Positions 1-8,353 of a stretch of 49,930 bases of DNA are shown piece by piece. The notes beneath the pieces were generated by a model. It saw only the letters and a program-made list of their open reading frames with translations, made no database searches and was not told where the DNA came from. The stretch spans positions 1-49,930 of the forward strand of contig JAIEMT010000057.1 in the NCBI GenBank assembly GCA_019751945.1. Direction: 5' to 3'. This DNA is from a bacterium. Its GTDB lineage: Bacteria > Bdellovibrionota > UBA1018. Each line of letters starts with the position of its first letter. The stretch's first letter is position 1. The position numbers and the translations under genes are program-made.

Positions 1-109
1 TGAAATTCTTAGAAATACTTGGGGCTGAGGAATCTTCGGCGTTTAATGTTTCTAACTACTTAACTCTGCACTTCATTTTGTAATTTGCTGCATCCGAGGT
101 CCCGAAAAA

Positions 110-201
110 TGGCGGAGAGAGAGGGATTCGAACCCTCGGTACGGTGTTACCCGTACACACGCTTTCCAAGCGTGCTCCTTCAACCACTCGGACATCTCTC
201 C
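110..201 (-). tRNA. tRNA-Ser (anticodon GGA)
   Basis: Read on the minus strand, the 7-bp acceptor stem GGAGAGA/TCTCTCC closes a 92-nt class II tRNA. The anticodon stem CACGC/GCGTG holds the loop TTGGAAA, giving anticodon GGA, which reads UCC/UCU serine codons. There is a long variable arm, a T-loop GGTTCGAATCC, discriminator G, and an encoded 3' CCA ending at 110. A short T-run follows directly and may end the transcript. The flanks (1-109 and 202-371) show no gene I can support. Confidence 0.97.
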
Positions 202-371
202 GTGCTCGGTAATAATAAGGTTGAAGATTGCGGAGCTAACATGAGTCCGAAGAATCTTCCACCTATTTAACATGTGGCGGCGTAGGCACCCCCTCTACCA
301 CAGGGCCCCTCAAAAAAAATAGCCTAGCCCCATTGTTTTTCGAAGCAAATATTCCGAAACGAACAGTTGGG

Positions 372-1793
372 ATGATCCATTCTCTTTTACTGGCAATCGG
401 ACTCTTATCGGGACACGTGGCCTATGCGGCTGATGATCCAACCCCGTTTGACCTCAGTAAGTGCGACAAGATTTACCTTCGCCTCGGGCAAGCCGAGGAA
501 GAAGCAAGCACCATCGCCTCCATCCGTCGGAGCAATCAGTTCTCTCATTCCCTGAGACAATCCATGGGCAGAAGCGAAACCGCCACCGAGGCTCTGAGTT
601 CCGAAATGCTCGCGGAAACAGAACTACTTCTCCAAAGAGGAGACTTTAGTGACCTCTCTAGAATCTGGGGCAAGGTATTTCTGGATGTCGAAAGCTCTCA
701 CTTCCAAGCCAACCTCGCTGAAAAAGAGCTTTTGGAATTGAAAAATGCTCTCAAGGATCTGCCAAGCACCGCGACTGTTGAGCGAAAAAAAATCGCTGCA
801 ACCATTCAAAAACTTGAGGCAAAGATTTTCGAAGCAGATCGCACCTTGGGTAGCAATTTTGAAATCTATGCCAAAGGTAGAAAATATCTAGAAGTAACTG
901 CAGCCGGAAAAAATCCGGAGTGCAACGATACCGCTTGCATTAGAAATGCCCAGCAGATTTTAAGAAATATCGGAGCCTACGATCAATCTCGGCACTCCAC
1001 TTCGAACCTTCTGCCATCTGAACGGCCCAAATGGGATATCGACCGACCCGAAAACATCCCCAAAGACGCGGATCCCACTAAGCCGTGGAACCTCAAGTAC
1101 GCTGACGGCAATACAGTGAGGGGGCGCTACTACCGCTCCATCGAAGCTCAAAAAGCTGCTGCGGTCACCGAAAGATTCTTGGCTGAAAGGGACCGTCTCC
1201 TCTCGTTTGCCACCAATCCCCTCTTTTTGAAATTCGCCGAGAGAAAGGCGAATAAGATGCTTCAATCCTCTGAAGCCAAAAAAGAATGGGATTCCGCTCT
1301 CAAAGTCTTTTACGATGTCGAAGCTCGTAAAAAGGATATGCCCGCAATCATGCGCCTCTCGTTGCTCGATACCAAGGACAAGATGGTGGATGTACTTCTC
1401 GAGGAAAGGACTCGAAACCCCAATATCCTGGTCACTTTCGCTCGAACCCTGGAAAAGCAAAAGCTTTGGCAAAGCCTGAAAGCTCACATCAGCGAAAGCA
1501 AGAATGAAGCGCTGCTCGCCGATTTTAATGACGCGGAAAAAAAAGCGCAGATCCTAGGTCCCATGACCGTTACTGACGAGGGATCATGGGTTCGTGCCAC
1601 CGCTTCCATCATTACAGTTGGAGCTTATGTGGGGATCGCGACCGTTGTCTCCAAATACCTTCCTCAAGTCGACACTTTCTTAGATAGAGCGCGTTCCGCG
1701 ATGGACGCCTTCGAAAAAGAACAAACGACCCAGAAACAAAATCCTCCAGAGCCGGAGCAACAAAAGGCTCCGGAACAGGGCACAACGCCTTAA
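372..1793 (+). CDS. secreted or membrane-anchored protein of unknown function
   Basis: I do not recognise a family. The chosen ATG at 372 gives a clean Sec signal peptide (MIHSLLLAIGLLSGHVAYA, then ADD); an upstream TTG at 333 would add 13 polar residues and spoil it. The mature part is mostly helical and charged, rich in Glu, Lys and Arg, with likely coiled coil over the first third. A short Cys pair occurs around residue 190 (ECNDTAC). Near the C-terminus is one hydrophobic stretch (ITVGAYVGIATVV), followed by a Gln/Pro/Glu-rich tail, so the protein could sit in the inner membrane with a large periplasmic part. No strong Shine-Dalgarno sequence is visible. It precedes the glutamate-synthase-like gene by about 57 bases and may share a transcript with it. 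Confidence 0.75.
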   Translation: MIHSLLLAIGLLSGHVAYAADDPTPFDLSKCDKIYLRLGQAEEEASTIASIRRSNQFSHSLRQSMGRSETATEALSSEMLAETELLLQRGDFSDLSRIWGKVFLDVESSHFQANLAEKELLELKNALKDLPSTATVERKKIAATIQKLEAKIFEADRTLGSNFEIYAKGRKYLEVTAAGKNPECNDTACIRNAQQILRNIGAYDQSRHSTSNLLPSERPKWDIDRPENIPKDADPTKPWNLKYADGNTVRGRYYRSIEAQKAAAVTERFLAERDRLLSFATNPLFLKFAERKANKMLQSSEAKKEWDSALKVFYDVEARKKDMPAIMRLSLLDTKDKMVDVLLEERTRNPNILVTFARTLEKQKLWQSLKAHISESKNEALLADFNDAEKKAQILGPMTVTDEGSWVRATASIITVGAYVGIATVVSKYLPQVDTFLDRARSAMDAFEKEQTTQKQNPPEPEQQKAPEQGTTP

Positions 1794-1850
1794 AACTTCT
1801 CCAAATTTCCGGACACATGAATCATACTCAGAAGAAAGGGGGATCCTTCT

Positions 1851-3443
1851 ATGCGACGTCAATTCAAGCTGATCTTCTTATTTCTGATCGCGTTCTTTGC
1901 GGCGACGGCGCCGTTTTTTCCAAAAGTACTCTGGGCTTTAATATTTTTTGGCCCCCTCATGGCGATTGGCCTGAAGGACTACTTCCAGAAAAAACACACC
2001 ATCTTGCGGAACTTCCCAATCATCGGCCACGGCAGATACTTCCTCGAGATGATTCGCCCGGAGATTAACCAGTACTTCATCGAGTCCAACTCTGACGGGG
2101 TTCCGTTCAGCCGCGAACAGCGCTCGGTCGTCTATCAACGCGCGAAGCGCGAGCTCGACACTCTTCCATTCGGCACCCAAAAGGATGTTTATGAAGTGGG
2201 ATATGAGTGGGTCAATCATTCGATCGCGCCCAAGCACCTCACGAACGACGATATGCGCGTGAGGATCGGGGGTCCCGACTGCGAAAAACCTTACTCGGCG
2301 AGTTTGTTCAATATCTCGGCCATGAGCTACGGTGCTTTAAATAAAAACGCGGTGGAAGCCCTCAATCAAGGCGCAAAAAAGGGCGGCTTTTATCATAATT
2401 CCGGCGAGGGCTCGGTCACTCCCTATCATCTCAAACATGGCGGGGACGTCGTGTGGCAAATCGGAACCGGCTATTTCGGCTGTCGCACGATGAACGGAAA
2501 ATTTTCTGAAGAACGGTTCAGAGAAACCGCAGTTCACCCGCATATAAAAATGATCGAAATCAAAATCTCCCAAGGCGCGAAACCGGGCCATGGGGGAATT
2601 CTCCCTGCGGCGAAAGTGACTCGCGAAATTGCGGAGATCCGCGGGGTCCCGATGGGCAAGGACGTTGTTTCGCCTCCCGGACATAGTGCTTTTTCAACGC
2701 CGATCGAGCTGCTGGAGTTTGTCGCGAAACTCAGAAAACTTTCCGGAGGCAAGCCCGTCGGCTTCAAACTCTGTGTGGGAAAACGGCGGGAGTTCTTGGC
2801 GATTTGCAAAGCCATGAACGAAACAAAAATTACTCCGGACTTCATCACCGTCGACGGAGGAGAAGGTGGAACCGGCGCTGCACCGCTCGAGTTCTCGAAT
2901 TCAGTGGGTTGTCCGCTTCGGGAAGGACTGATTTTTGTGCACAACTGCTTGGTCGGATTCAATGTCCGCAACCAAGTGAAAGTCATCGCCAGCGGTAAAG
3001 TGATGACCGGATTCGATATTCTAGCCAAGCTCGCAATGGGCGCAGACCTTTGCAATTCCGCACGCGGAATGCTTCTCGCGTTGGGATGTATTCAGGCGCT
3101 CCGTTGTAATTCCAACACTTGCCCCACTGGAATTACCACCAACGACCGCAATCTCATGGCCGGCCTTCACATCCCCACCAAGGCTGAACGCGTGGCCAAT
3201 TTCCAAATCGAAACCATCAAATCGCTGAAGGACATGGTGGGCGTGATGGGGCTTTCGAAAACGACCGAAGTACGTCCCTGGCATCTGATGAGACGGATTT
3301 CTCACAATGAGATCCGGCACTATGGGGAAATCTACGATTTCATTGAACCGGGATCGCTGCTGGGATCCTCATTGCCGAAAACCTTCGAACGCGCTTGGCA
3401 CGAAGCTCAAGCTCGTAGCTTTGACGTCGCTCCAGCGAACTAG
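1851..3443 (+). CDS. membrane-anchored FMN-binding glutamate synthase family protein
   Basis: This 530-residue protein matches the FMN/iron-sulfur (synthase) domain of glutamate synthase, without the amidotransferase domain. Two hydrophobic N-terminal stretches (about residues 5-40) should anchor it in the membrane. The central part has family landmarks: FNISAMSYGALN, SQGAKPGHGG, TVDGGEGGTGAAPLEF, and the 3Fe-4S ligand spacing C413-x5-C419-x4-C424 followed by PTGI. Stand-alone proteins of this kind are common in bacteria, but their substrate is mostly unproven, so glutamate formation should not be assumed. The ATG at 1851 follows an AGAAAGGGGG ribosome binding site. No gltD-like partner is seen nearby. 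Confidence 0.9.
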   Translation: MRRQFKLIFLFLIAFFAATAPFFPKVLWALIFFGPLMAIGLKDYFQKKHTILRNFPIIGHGRYFLEMIRPEINQYFIESNSDGVPFSREQRSVVYQRAKRELDTLPFGTQKDVYEVGYEWVNHSIAPKHLTNDDMRVRIGGPDCEKPYSASLFNISAMSYGALNKNAVEALNQGAKKGGFYHNSGEGSVTPYHLKHGGDVVWQIGTGYFGCRTMNGKFSEERFRETAVHPHIKMIEIKISQGAKPGHGGILPAAKVTREIAEIRGVPMGKDVVSPPGHSAFSTPIELLEFVAKLRKLSGGKPVGFKLCVGKRREFLAICKAMNETKITPDFITVDGGEGGTGAAPLEFSNSVGCPLREGLIFVHNCLVGFNVRNQVKVIASGKVMTGFDILAKLAMGADLCNSARGMLLALGCIQALRCNSNTCPTGITTNDRNLMAGLHIPTKAERVANFQIETIKSLKDMVGVMGLSKTTEVRPWHLMRRISHNEIRHYGEIYDFIEPGSLLGSSLPKTFERAWHEAQARSFDVAPAN

Positions 3444-3464
3444 AGCATTCAGTCTGTTTCTTTC

Positions 3465-3493
3465 TTGAATCGTCGTAACGCATAGTGCTATAG
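3465..3493 (+). promoter_or_regulatory. candidate sigma-70 promoter for the small secreted gene at 3524
   Basis: TTGAAT at 3465-3470 and CTATAG at 3488-3493 are separated by 17 bases and end 30 bases before the ATG. Pattern match only. Confidence 0.4.
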
Positions 3494-3523
3494 GTATACC
3501 GATTTCAACAAAGGAACTAGAAA

Positions 3524-3823
3524 ATGAATAAATTCATTCTAATGGCAGTTGTTGTTTTAAATTCCCTTAACGCTTCTGCTGATACAAAAATAGATGACTT
3601 AAAGAAGAAACATCCAGAACTTGCTGGAAGATCTTTGTGCTTTCTAGAAGAGCCCAAAACCTATTTCATTTTCACAGGGTCTTTCTCGGGAGAGTATGGT
3701 CACGCATTCACAGGAGTTCGGCTCTCGACTCAACAGGAGTATAATCAATTTCTACAAACCAAATGCGAAGCTGCCCTCAGCTCTGATGGGGAACTGCTCT
3801 GGTTTAATGTCGTTGTCCAATAG
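3524..3823 (+). CDS. small secreted protein, unknown function
   Basis: A 99-residue protein with a Sec signal peptide (about residues 1-20, ending LNASA before DTK). The mature 79 residues contain two cysteines (RSLCFLE and TKCEA) that could form a disulfide. The pattern of short beta-like segments around aromatic and glycine residues suggests a compact periplasmic fold. No family recognised. AAAGGAAC precedes the ATG at good spacing. The stop codon abuts the stop of the convergent NTF2-like gene with no gap, so the two transcripts must overlap or terminate inside each other's coding regions. Base composition here is more AT-rich than in the neighbouring gene. Confidence 0.75.
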   Translation: MNKFILMAVVVLNSLNASADTKIDDLKKKHPELAGRSLCFLEEPKTYFIFTGSFSGEYGHAFTGVRLSTQQEYNQFLQTKCEAALSSDGELLWFNVVVQ

Positions 3824-4354
3824 CTACCCGCCCAACTGCCTCGCAAAGGTAGCAGAGTCGAAGTAAGCGTGTTCGCCGACAATTGGCCCACCCACTTGAT
3901 CAAAGACAAATGCGACGAACATAGGCAGATCAATCTTCGCAGCAGGTTTACCCTTCACATCCGCCGTGAGCGAAACTTCGAAGATAATTGCTTGCTTCGC
4001 GACATACATCCCATTCGGACGTTCAACGAATTTCACATTTTCTAACGGACCAAAAAAACCTTGGTAGGTTTTCAAAATCGTATCGTGGCCTGAGAGCGGA
4101 GCACCGTTTAAGATATATTCCGGCTCCTGCTGCAAAGTACCCATCGTTTCCACGAAGAGTTTGTCGGTTGAAGCCTCCAGAGCTTCGACTTCCATATGCT
4201 TCCGCGCCAGATCGATTCTTCTCTGAGTTTCGGCATCTTCTGCTGCTGAATTTGCGCGAGCATTTTTCGTATTCGCAAAACCTGCGAATCCCAAAGCAGC
4301 TACTCCTAAAACAGCCTTCTTTATAAAACCTCGTCGTTGAATGAGTTGAAACAT
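3824..4354 (-). CDS. Tat-exported NTF2/SnoaL-like protein
   Basis: 176 residues. The N-terminus carries a twin-arginine signal (R7-R8 in QRRGFIKKAVLG, then a hydrophobic stretch and an ANA/ANS-type cleavage region), so it is probably exported folded to the periplasm. The remainder has the length and order of an NTF2-like (SnoaL/ketosteroid-isomerase type) alpha+beta cone: an N-terminal helix, then a strand-rich part with ILNGAPLSGHDTILKTYQGFF and later FVAFVFDQVGG. Members bind small hydrophobic ligands, and some act as isomerases or cyclases. It starts two bases after the monooxygenase stop codon, so the two are almost certainly co-translated. In this cluster a role in binding or rearranging the terpenoid product is possible but unproven. 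Confidence 0.75.
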   Translation of the reverse strand: MFQLIQRRGFIKKAVLGVAALGFAGFANTKNARANSAAEDAETQRRIDLARKHMEVEALEASTDKLFVETMGTLQQEPEYILNGAPLSGHDTILKTYQGFFGPLENVKFVERPNGMYVAKQAIIFEVSLTADVKGKPAAKIDLPMFVAFVFDQVGGPIVGEHAYFDSATFARQLGG

Positions 4355-4356
4355 GA

Positions 4357-6003
4357 TTATACCCCCGTGAACATTTCTGAGTTCGTTTTTGGACCGAATT
4401 TTTTTGGACTTAAAGAAAACGAAAAACCCTCGTACCCATTTCTCGCTACTTCGCTACACTTCTGAAGATAGGCGGGATAGCCGCCCACATACGGCATAAA
4501 GACGCGCGCTTTGCCGGGAACGTTGGCTCCCAGGTACCAAGAATTGCAGGAATGAAAGAGCGTCGCACCGGTAACCATCGCAGAATGATCCATCCATGCG
4601 GACTCGGCAGCCGGAGTGACTTCAACCGTCGCACTCCCTGTTTTCATTGCAGAAGCGATGCAATCAGAAATCCAATCAATGTGATGCTCGATCGATGCCA
4701 CCATATTGGTAAGCACGGAAGGACTTCCCGGGCCATTCACCATGAAGAGATTCGGAAACCCTGCAGTTGCAATTCCCAGATAAGTCGAAGGACCATTCCC
4801 CCACTTTTCTTTCAATGCAACTCCCTCTCGACCGCGGATATCCATTTTCACAATGGCACCCGTCATCGCATCGAAACCCGTTGCTAAAACAAGATCGTCA
4901 AACTGGATATGATCGGCAGTAGTGCGTACTCCCTGCTCTGTTACTTCTAGAATTGGCGTCGATTGAAGATCGACCAACGTGACATTCTCTCGATTGAAAG
5001 TTTCGTAATAGCCAATATCGAGGCACATGCGCTTACAGGAAATGGGTTGCTTGGGCGAAAGGATTTCTGCCACTTTGGGATCTTTTACGATCTGACGAAT
5101 CTTGGAGCGCACGAACTCCGAGGCAGCGTCGTTGGCTTCCTTGCTCAAAACTAAATCGTAGTAGGCAAACATGAAACCAAAGCCACCCTCCTGCCATTTC
5201 TCTTCATATCGAGAAGCTCGCTCTTCAGGGGATACTTCCAGGGCCGACTGCGTGGGAGAAGGAAGATCGACGGCAAAATAATTCTGGCGCTCCCGTTCTC
5301 GAAGACCTGCGTAGTCCGATTTGATTTTCTTCAGAGTTTCCTCTTCCAGAGGATAGTTATTGGCGGGTACGGCATAAGTAGCCGTTCGCTGATACACGTG
5401 CAGACTCTTTGCTTTCTCTGCAATAATCGGAATAGCTTGCAATGCTGATGAGCCCGTTCCGATCACTCCCACTCTCCGGCCAGTGAAATCGATTTCTTCT
5501 TTAGGCCAGGTGGAGGTGCGAAAAATGCGACCTGCAAAGTTATTCGCGCCAGGAATGTCGATGTCCTTCGGAACGGAGAGACTTCCCGTTCCTAAAATAA
5601 AATAAGGCGCTGTGAGAGTCTGCCCCTGATTTGTCTTTATCGTCCAAAGACTAGTGGCTTCATCGTAGCTGGCCGACTCCACACGCGTATTCAGTTGAAT
5701 GTCGCGGCGAAGATCAAATTTATCAGCGACGTGTTCGAGATATTTCAAAATCTCGGGTTGCGTGGCGTAGCGCTCCGACCAATTCCATTCCTGCTGAAGT
5801 TCATCAGAAAATTGAAAGGAATATTCCATGCTCGGAATATCACAACGGGCTCCGGGGTAGCGGTTCCAGTACCAGGTTCCGCCAATTCCATCTGCCGCTT
5901 CCAACACCACAGCGGAAAGTCCTAGTTTTCTTAGTCTGTAGGCGCTGTAAATTCCGCTGAATCCGGCACCCACCACCACAACATTATAATGAGCACTTTT
6001 CAT
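4357..6003 (-). CDS. Baeyer-Villiger-type flavin monooxygenase
   Basis: 548 residues from the ATG at 6003, which has AAGGGGAAG upstream; a longer ORF from 6060 lacks a ribosome site. Class B flavoprotein layout: FAD-binding GAGFSG (residues 12-17), GTWYWNRYPGARCD with D55, the NADPH-binding GTGSSA (182-187), a later CKR...GYYETFNR segment typical of cyclohexanone/phenylacetone monooxygenases, and VLATGFDAMTG near the end. Such enzymes use NADPH and O2 to turn ketones into esters or lactones. Odd: the BVMO fingerprint FxGxxxHxxxWP reads FAGRIFRTSTWP, with Arg162 where His is expected, so oxygenation could be altered. Overlying context is a LysR gene 100 bases upstream, with a terpene-synthase/P450 operon beyond. 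Likely role: late tailoring of a terpenoid. Confidence 0.9.
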   Translation of the reverse strand: MKSAHYNVVVVGAGFSGIYSAYRLRKLGLSAVVLEAADGIGGTWYWNRYPGARCDIPSMEYSFQFSDELQQEWNWSERYATQPEILKYLEHVADKFDLRRDIQLNTRVESASYDEATSLWTIKTNQGQTLTAPYFILGTGSLSVPKDIDIPGANNFAGRIFRTSTWPKEEIDFTGRRVGVIGTGSSALQAIPIIAEKAKSLHVYQRTATYAVPANNYPLEEETLKKIKSDYAGLRERERQNYFAVDLPSPTQSALEVSPEERASRYEEKWQEGGFGFMFAYYDLVLSKEANDAASEFVRSKIRQIVKDPKVAEILSPKQPISCKRMCLDIGYYETFNRENVTLVDLQSTPILEVTEQGVRTTADHIQFDDLVLATGFDAMTGAIVKMDIRGREGVALKEKWGNGPSTYLGIATAGFPNLFMVNGPGSPSVLTNMVASIEHHIDWISDCIASAMKTGSATVEVTPAAESAWMDHSAMVTGATLFHSCNSWYLGANVPGKARVFMPYVGGYPAYLQKCSEVARNGYEGFSFSLSPKKFGPKTNSEMFTGV

Positions 6004-6047
6004 TTTCTTCCCCTTGAATTTTTTGCGGGCTAACACGCCCCTAGGCA

Positions 6048-6061
6048 TTTGACAAATCAAA
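6048..6061. promoter_or_regulatory. candidate LysR-type site upstream of the monooxygenase
   Basis: TTTGA-CAAA-TCAAA is a perfect 5-bp inverted repeat in the 100-base gap between the LysR gene and the monooxygenase. It also fits T-N11-A. It lies 45 bases before the start codon. Pattern match only. Confidence 0.3.
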
Positions 6062-6103
6062 GGGCAACGTATCCGTAGGCCCGATACCCCCTTTTATGTA
6101 CTC

Positions 6104-6976
6104 TTAGGCAAGGGACCTCAGAGCGCGAGCGACCGCTCGAATTTCTGGTCCTTCTTTTTCACCCTGGCGATGAACAATGTAAACACTTTGGCGCCGTTGT
6201 TTTTCAGAAATAGCACAAGGATATTGGACCAGCTGATACTTCGAGGCCGCCTTCTGATTGTAGAGCGCCACCACAAATTCCGGTAAGTACGCCAAAGCTA
6301 GGCCCTGACTACAAATCTCAATTGCCGATTGCATCAAGGTAACTCGGTATTCATAACGCCGGGGAAACTGATGGTCCGGCCAGCCATCTAGTCCGACGAC
6401 CTTTGAAGGGGTCCCTTCCAAAGGCGCCAGAGGAACGACGAAAGGAGGGTCCCCCTGTTTGAATAGAAACGTCTTAGAACCAAATACGCCCATGACAATC
6501 TTGGTGACCTCCTTAAAGACCACCTTAGAAGTGGGGATGGGGACGTAAGTAATTCCGACATCGGTGCGGTTCTGACTGATGGCCTGCTCCAACTGGCCCG
6601 GAAGAAATTCTTGCAAGACCAGAGAACGAGAAGGAAAGCCCTTGAATAGAACGTTAAGAAAATAAGTGGTGAAAACTTCGAAGGAGCCCACACGAAAAAA
6701 ATCTGCCTCAGAGGGTTGACGCAAGCCATTGCGAAGGCTGCCCAAATTTAACCAAGAATGGAGTAATGGTTCAACGTCTTGAAGAAACATCTGCCCTGCT
6801 TCGGTTAGAACTAATCCCCGTCCCTCTCTCTCGGTGAGCTGTAGTCCCGTTTCACTCTCCAAGCGCTTCATGGCTTTAGACAAGGCAGGTTGAGAAATTT
6901 TTAAAACCTCACTGGCCTTCGTAATGGAGCCCGTCTTTGCCAAAACGCAGAAATATCGAACTCGATCTATATCCAT
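6104..6976 (-). CDS. LysR-family transcriptional regulator
   Basis: 290 residues, the usual LysR length. The N-terminal winged helix-turn-helix is clear (SITKASEVLKISQPALSKAM, about residues 17-36, then KRLESETGLQL), followed by a periplasmic-binding-protein-like effector domain from about residue 90. It is transcribed divergently from the P450 operon, with only 63 bases between start codons, and in the same direction as the monooxygenase/NTF2 pair. This is the classic position for a LysR regulator controlling both arms and itself. The inducer is unknown; a terpenoid intermediate or product is an inference from context. The shared spacer holds inverted repeats described separately. Confidence 0.93.
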   Translation of the reverse strand: MDIDRVRYFCVLAKTGSITKASEVLKISQPALSKAMKRLESETGLQLTEREGRGLVLTEAGQMFLQDVEPLLHSWLNLGSLRNGLRQPSEADFFRVGSFEVFTTYFLNVLFKGFPSRSLVLQEFLPGQLEQAISQNRTDVGITYVPIPTSKVVFKEVTKIVMGVFGSKTFLFKQGDPPFVVPLAPLEGTPSKVVGLDGWPDHQFPRRYEYRVTLMQSAIEICSQGLALAYLPEFVVALYNQKAASKYQLVQYPCAISEKQRRQSVYIVHRQGEKEGPEIRAVARALRSLA

Positions 6977-7033
6977 AAGTTATGGACCTATAACCTGAAT
7001 GAACTTATTTTCAACAATCTTCTGAACTATTTT
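6975..7033. promoter_or_regulatory. divergent control region with nested inverted repeats
   Basis: Outer arms ATAAGTT (6975-6981) and AACTTAT (7002-7008) are perfectly inverted. Inside them GTTAT (6979-6983) and ATAAC (6990-6994) form a second repeat with a 6-base spacer. The outer right arm overlaps the expected -35 area of the P450 gene, whose -10-like TATTTT sits at 7028-7033, six bases before its ATG. The layout suits LysR autoregulation plus activation of the P450 operon. Confidence 0.5.
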
Positions 7034-7039
7034 GTCTCC

Positions 7040-8353
7040 ATGAAGACGAAGTGCCCAATCGCAAGATTCATGAAAACAAACCCAGTGGGAAGGCTCCTTA
7101 CCTTTCAAAATGATCCGTTCGGATTTTTTGATGAGCATAAACCCCTAGACACTACCAAGCCCGTTCGGCTGAATCTGGGATTTCGTCGCTTCTTTTTTTC
7201 TTACGACCCGCAACATGCACAACACATCCTGCAAGACCGCAAACAGAAGTACGACAAGAGTTCCCTTGTGCTGAAAAAAATAAAAGCCTTATCTGGTCCT
7301 CAAGGTCTCATTCAACTTCAAGGCGAAGACGCTCTCAGAGTCCGACAGACAGCCGGGAAACTCATGAACACGTCCGGAATGGACCGACTAGTTCAAAAGG
7401 TGGACTCCTACGTGCGAGATATTTTTCCGCTCATCGACCAATCCATCGAAAGACGGGAGCCCTTCGATCTGGTTCCGCATCTCACCCGAATCGTCTTGAG
7501 AACCGCTGGAGTTTTTATCCTCAATCACGATCTCGTTTCCGAATCCGATCATCTGAATGCAGCCTTCGTGGACTTGAATCGAAAAGCGGGAGAAAGCTTG
7601 AGGAGCATTGCGGAGTGCCCATTTTCACCGTCGAAGCGTCGATCTCTTCACACGATTCACTCCGAGCTGGATCGGATTGCCGAAGAAGTTCTGAAAATCG
7701 AAGAGCCGTCTTTACTGAAAGCAATGAGATCGAGCGGAGAAGAAAAATCCTTCATCCGAGACCAGCTAAAGGCGTTCATGTTTGCGGGATACGACACCAC
7801 GGCTTCTTCGCTCATTTTTGCGACTTATCTAGTAGCAGCTCACGAGGCGGCTCAGAAAAAAATAGCCGAAGAAGCCATGCGAGCTACCAACCTCAACTAT
7901 GAGGACTTAAAAAAGTCTGCATTCGTTCAATCCACCTATAAAGAGGCGTTGAGACTCTATCCCTCTGCTTACTTCCTTCCCCGCGAAACGAATCAAGACG
8001 ATGTTCTCGGCGGCGTCAGAATTCCAAAGGGATCGCAAGTATTCCTGAGCGTGCGCCACATCCAACGCCATCCCGACTATTTTGAGAATCCTAACGAATT
8101 CATTGCAGACCGCTTTATCCACAAGCTTCAACATCCCTATTCCTTTATTCCTTTTGGCGGAGGAGCACGAATCTGCATCGGAGCAGCGCTCGCAAAACTC
8201 GAAGCCACCTTGGTGCTCCAGAAACTTTGTGAACGCTACAAAATGCGGCCGTTGAATTCCGCCCCTCCAGAGATCGAGGCCCTCATCACGGCCCACACCA
8301 AAGCGCCGCTTCCTATTTTTTTTCAACATCGAAAAATGGAGGAGACAGTATGA
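7040..8353 (+). CDS. cytochrome P450
   Basis: 437 residues, full bacterial length, no membrane anchor. Diagnostic motifs in order: I-helix oxygen-binding AFMFAGYDTTAS, K-helix EALR (ExxR) followed by the PRETNQDD segment, and the heme loop PFGGGARICIGAALA with Cys379 as thiolate ligand. It needs a ferredoxin/reductase pair not found in this window. The stop overlaps the next start (ATGA), coupling it to the terpene-synthase-like gene, so the likely substrate is the hydrocarbon or alcohol made by that enzyme. No Shine-Dalgarno sequence precedes the ATG. A TATTTT hexamer six bases upstream suggests a leaderless mRNA. Control by the divergent LysR protein is likely. Confidence 0.95.
   Translation: MKTKCPIARFMKTNPVGRLLTFQNDPFGFFDEHKPLDTTKPVRLNLGFRRFFFSYDPQHAQHILQDRKQKYDKSSLVLKKIKALSGPQGLIQLQGEDALRVRQTAGKLMNTSGMDRLVQKVDSYVRDIFPLIDQSIERREPFDLVPHLTRIVLRTAGVFILNHDLVSESDHLNAAFVDLNRKAGESLRSIAECPFSPSKRRSLHTIHSELDRIAEEVLKIEEPSLLKAMRSSGEEKSFIRDQLKAFMFAGYDTTASSLIFATYLVAAHEAAQKKIAEEAMRATNLNYEDLKKSAFVQSTYKEALRLYPSAYFLPRETNQDDVLGGVRIPKGSQVFLSVRHIQRHPDYFENPNEFIADRFIHKLQHPYSFIPFGGGARICIGAALAKLEATLVLQKLCERYKMRPLNSAPPEIEALITAHTKAPLPIFFQHRKMEETV

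Noticed and set aside
73-273. Open reading frames on both strands over 73-273
   Set aside because: They run across the tRNA-Ser gene and share its sequence by chance.
960-1487. 175-residue antisense ORF inside the first secreted protein gene
   Set aside because: No ribosome site and composition follows the opposite strand's codons.
2534-3055. 173-residue ORF antisense to the glutamate synthase-like gene
   Set aside because: The sense strand encodes a clear enzyme with family motifs; the antisense frame has none.
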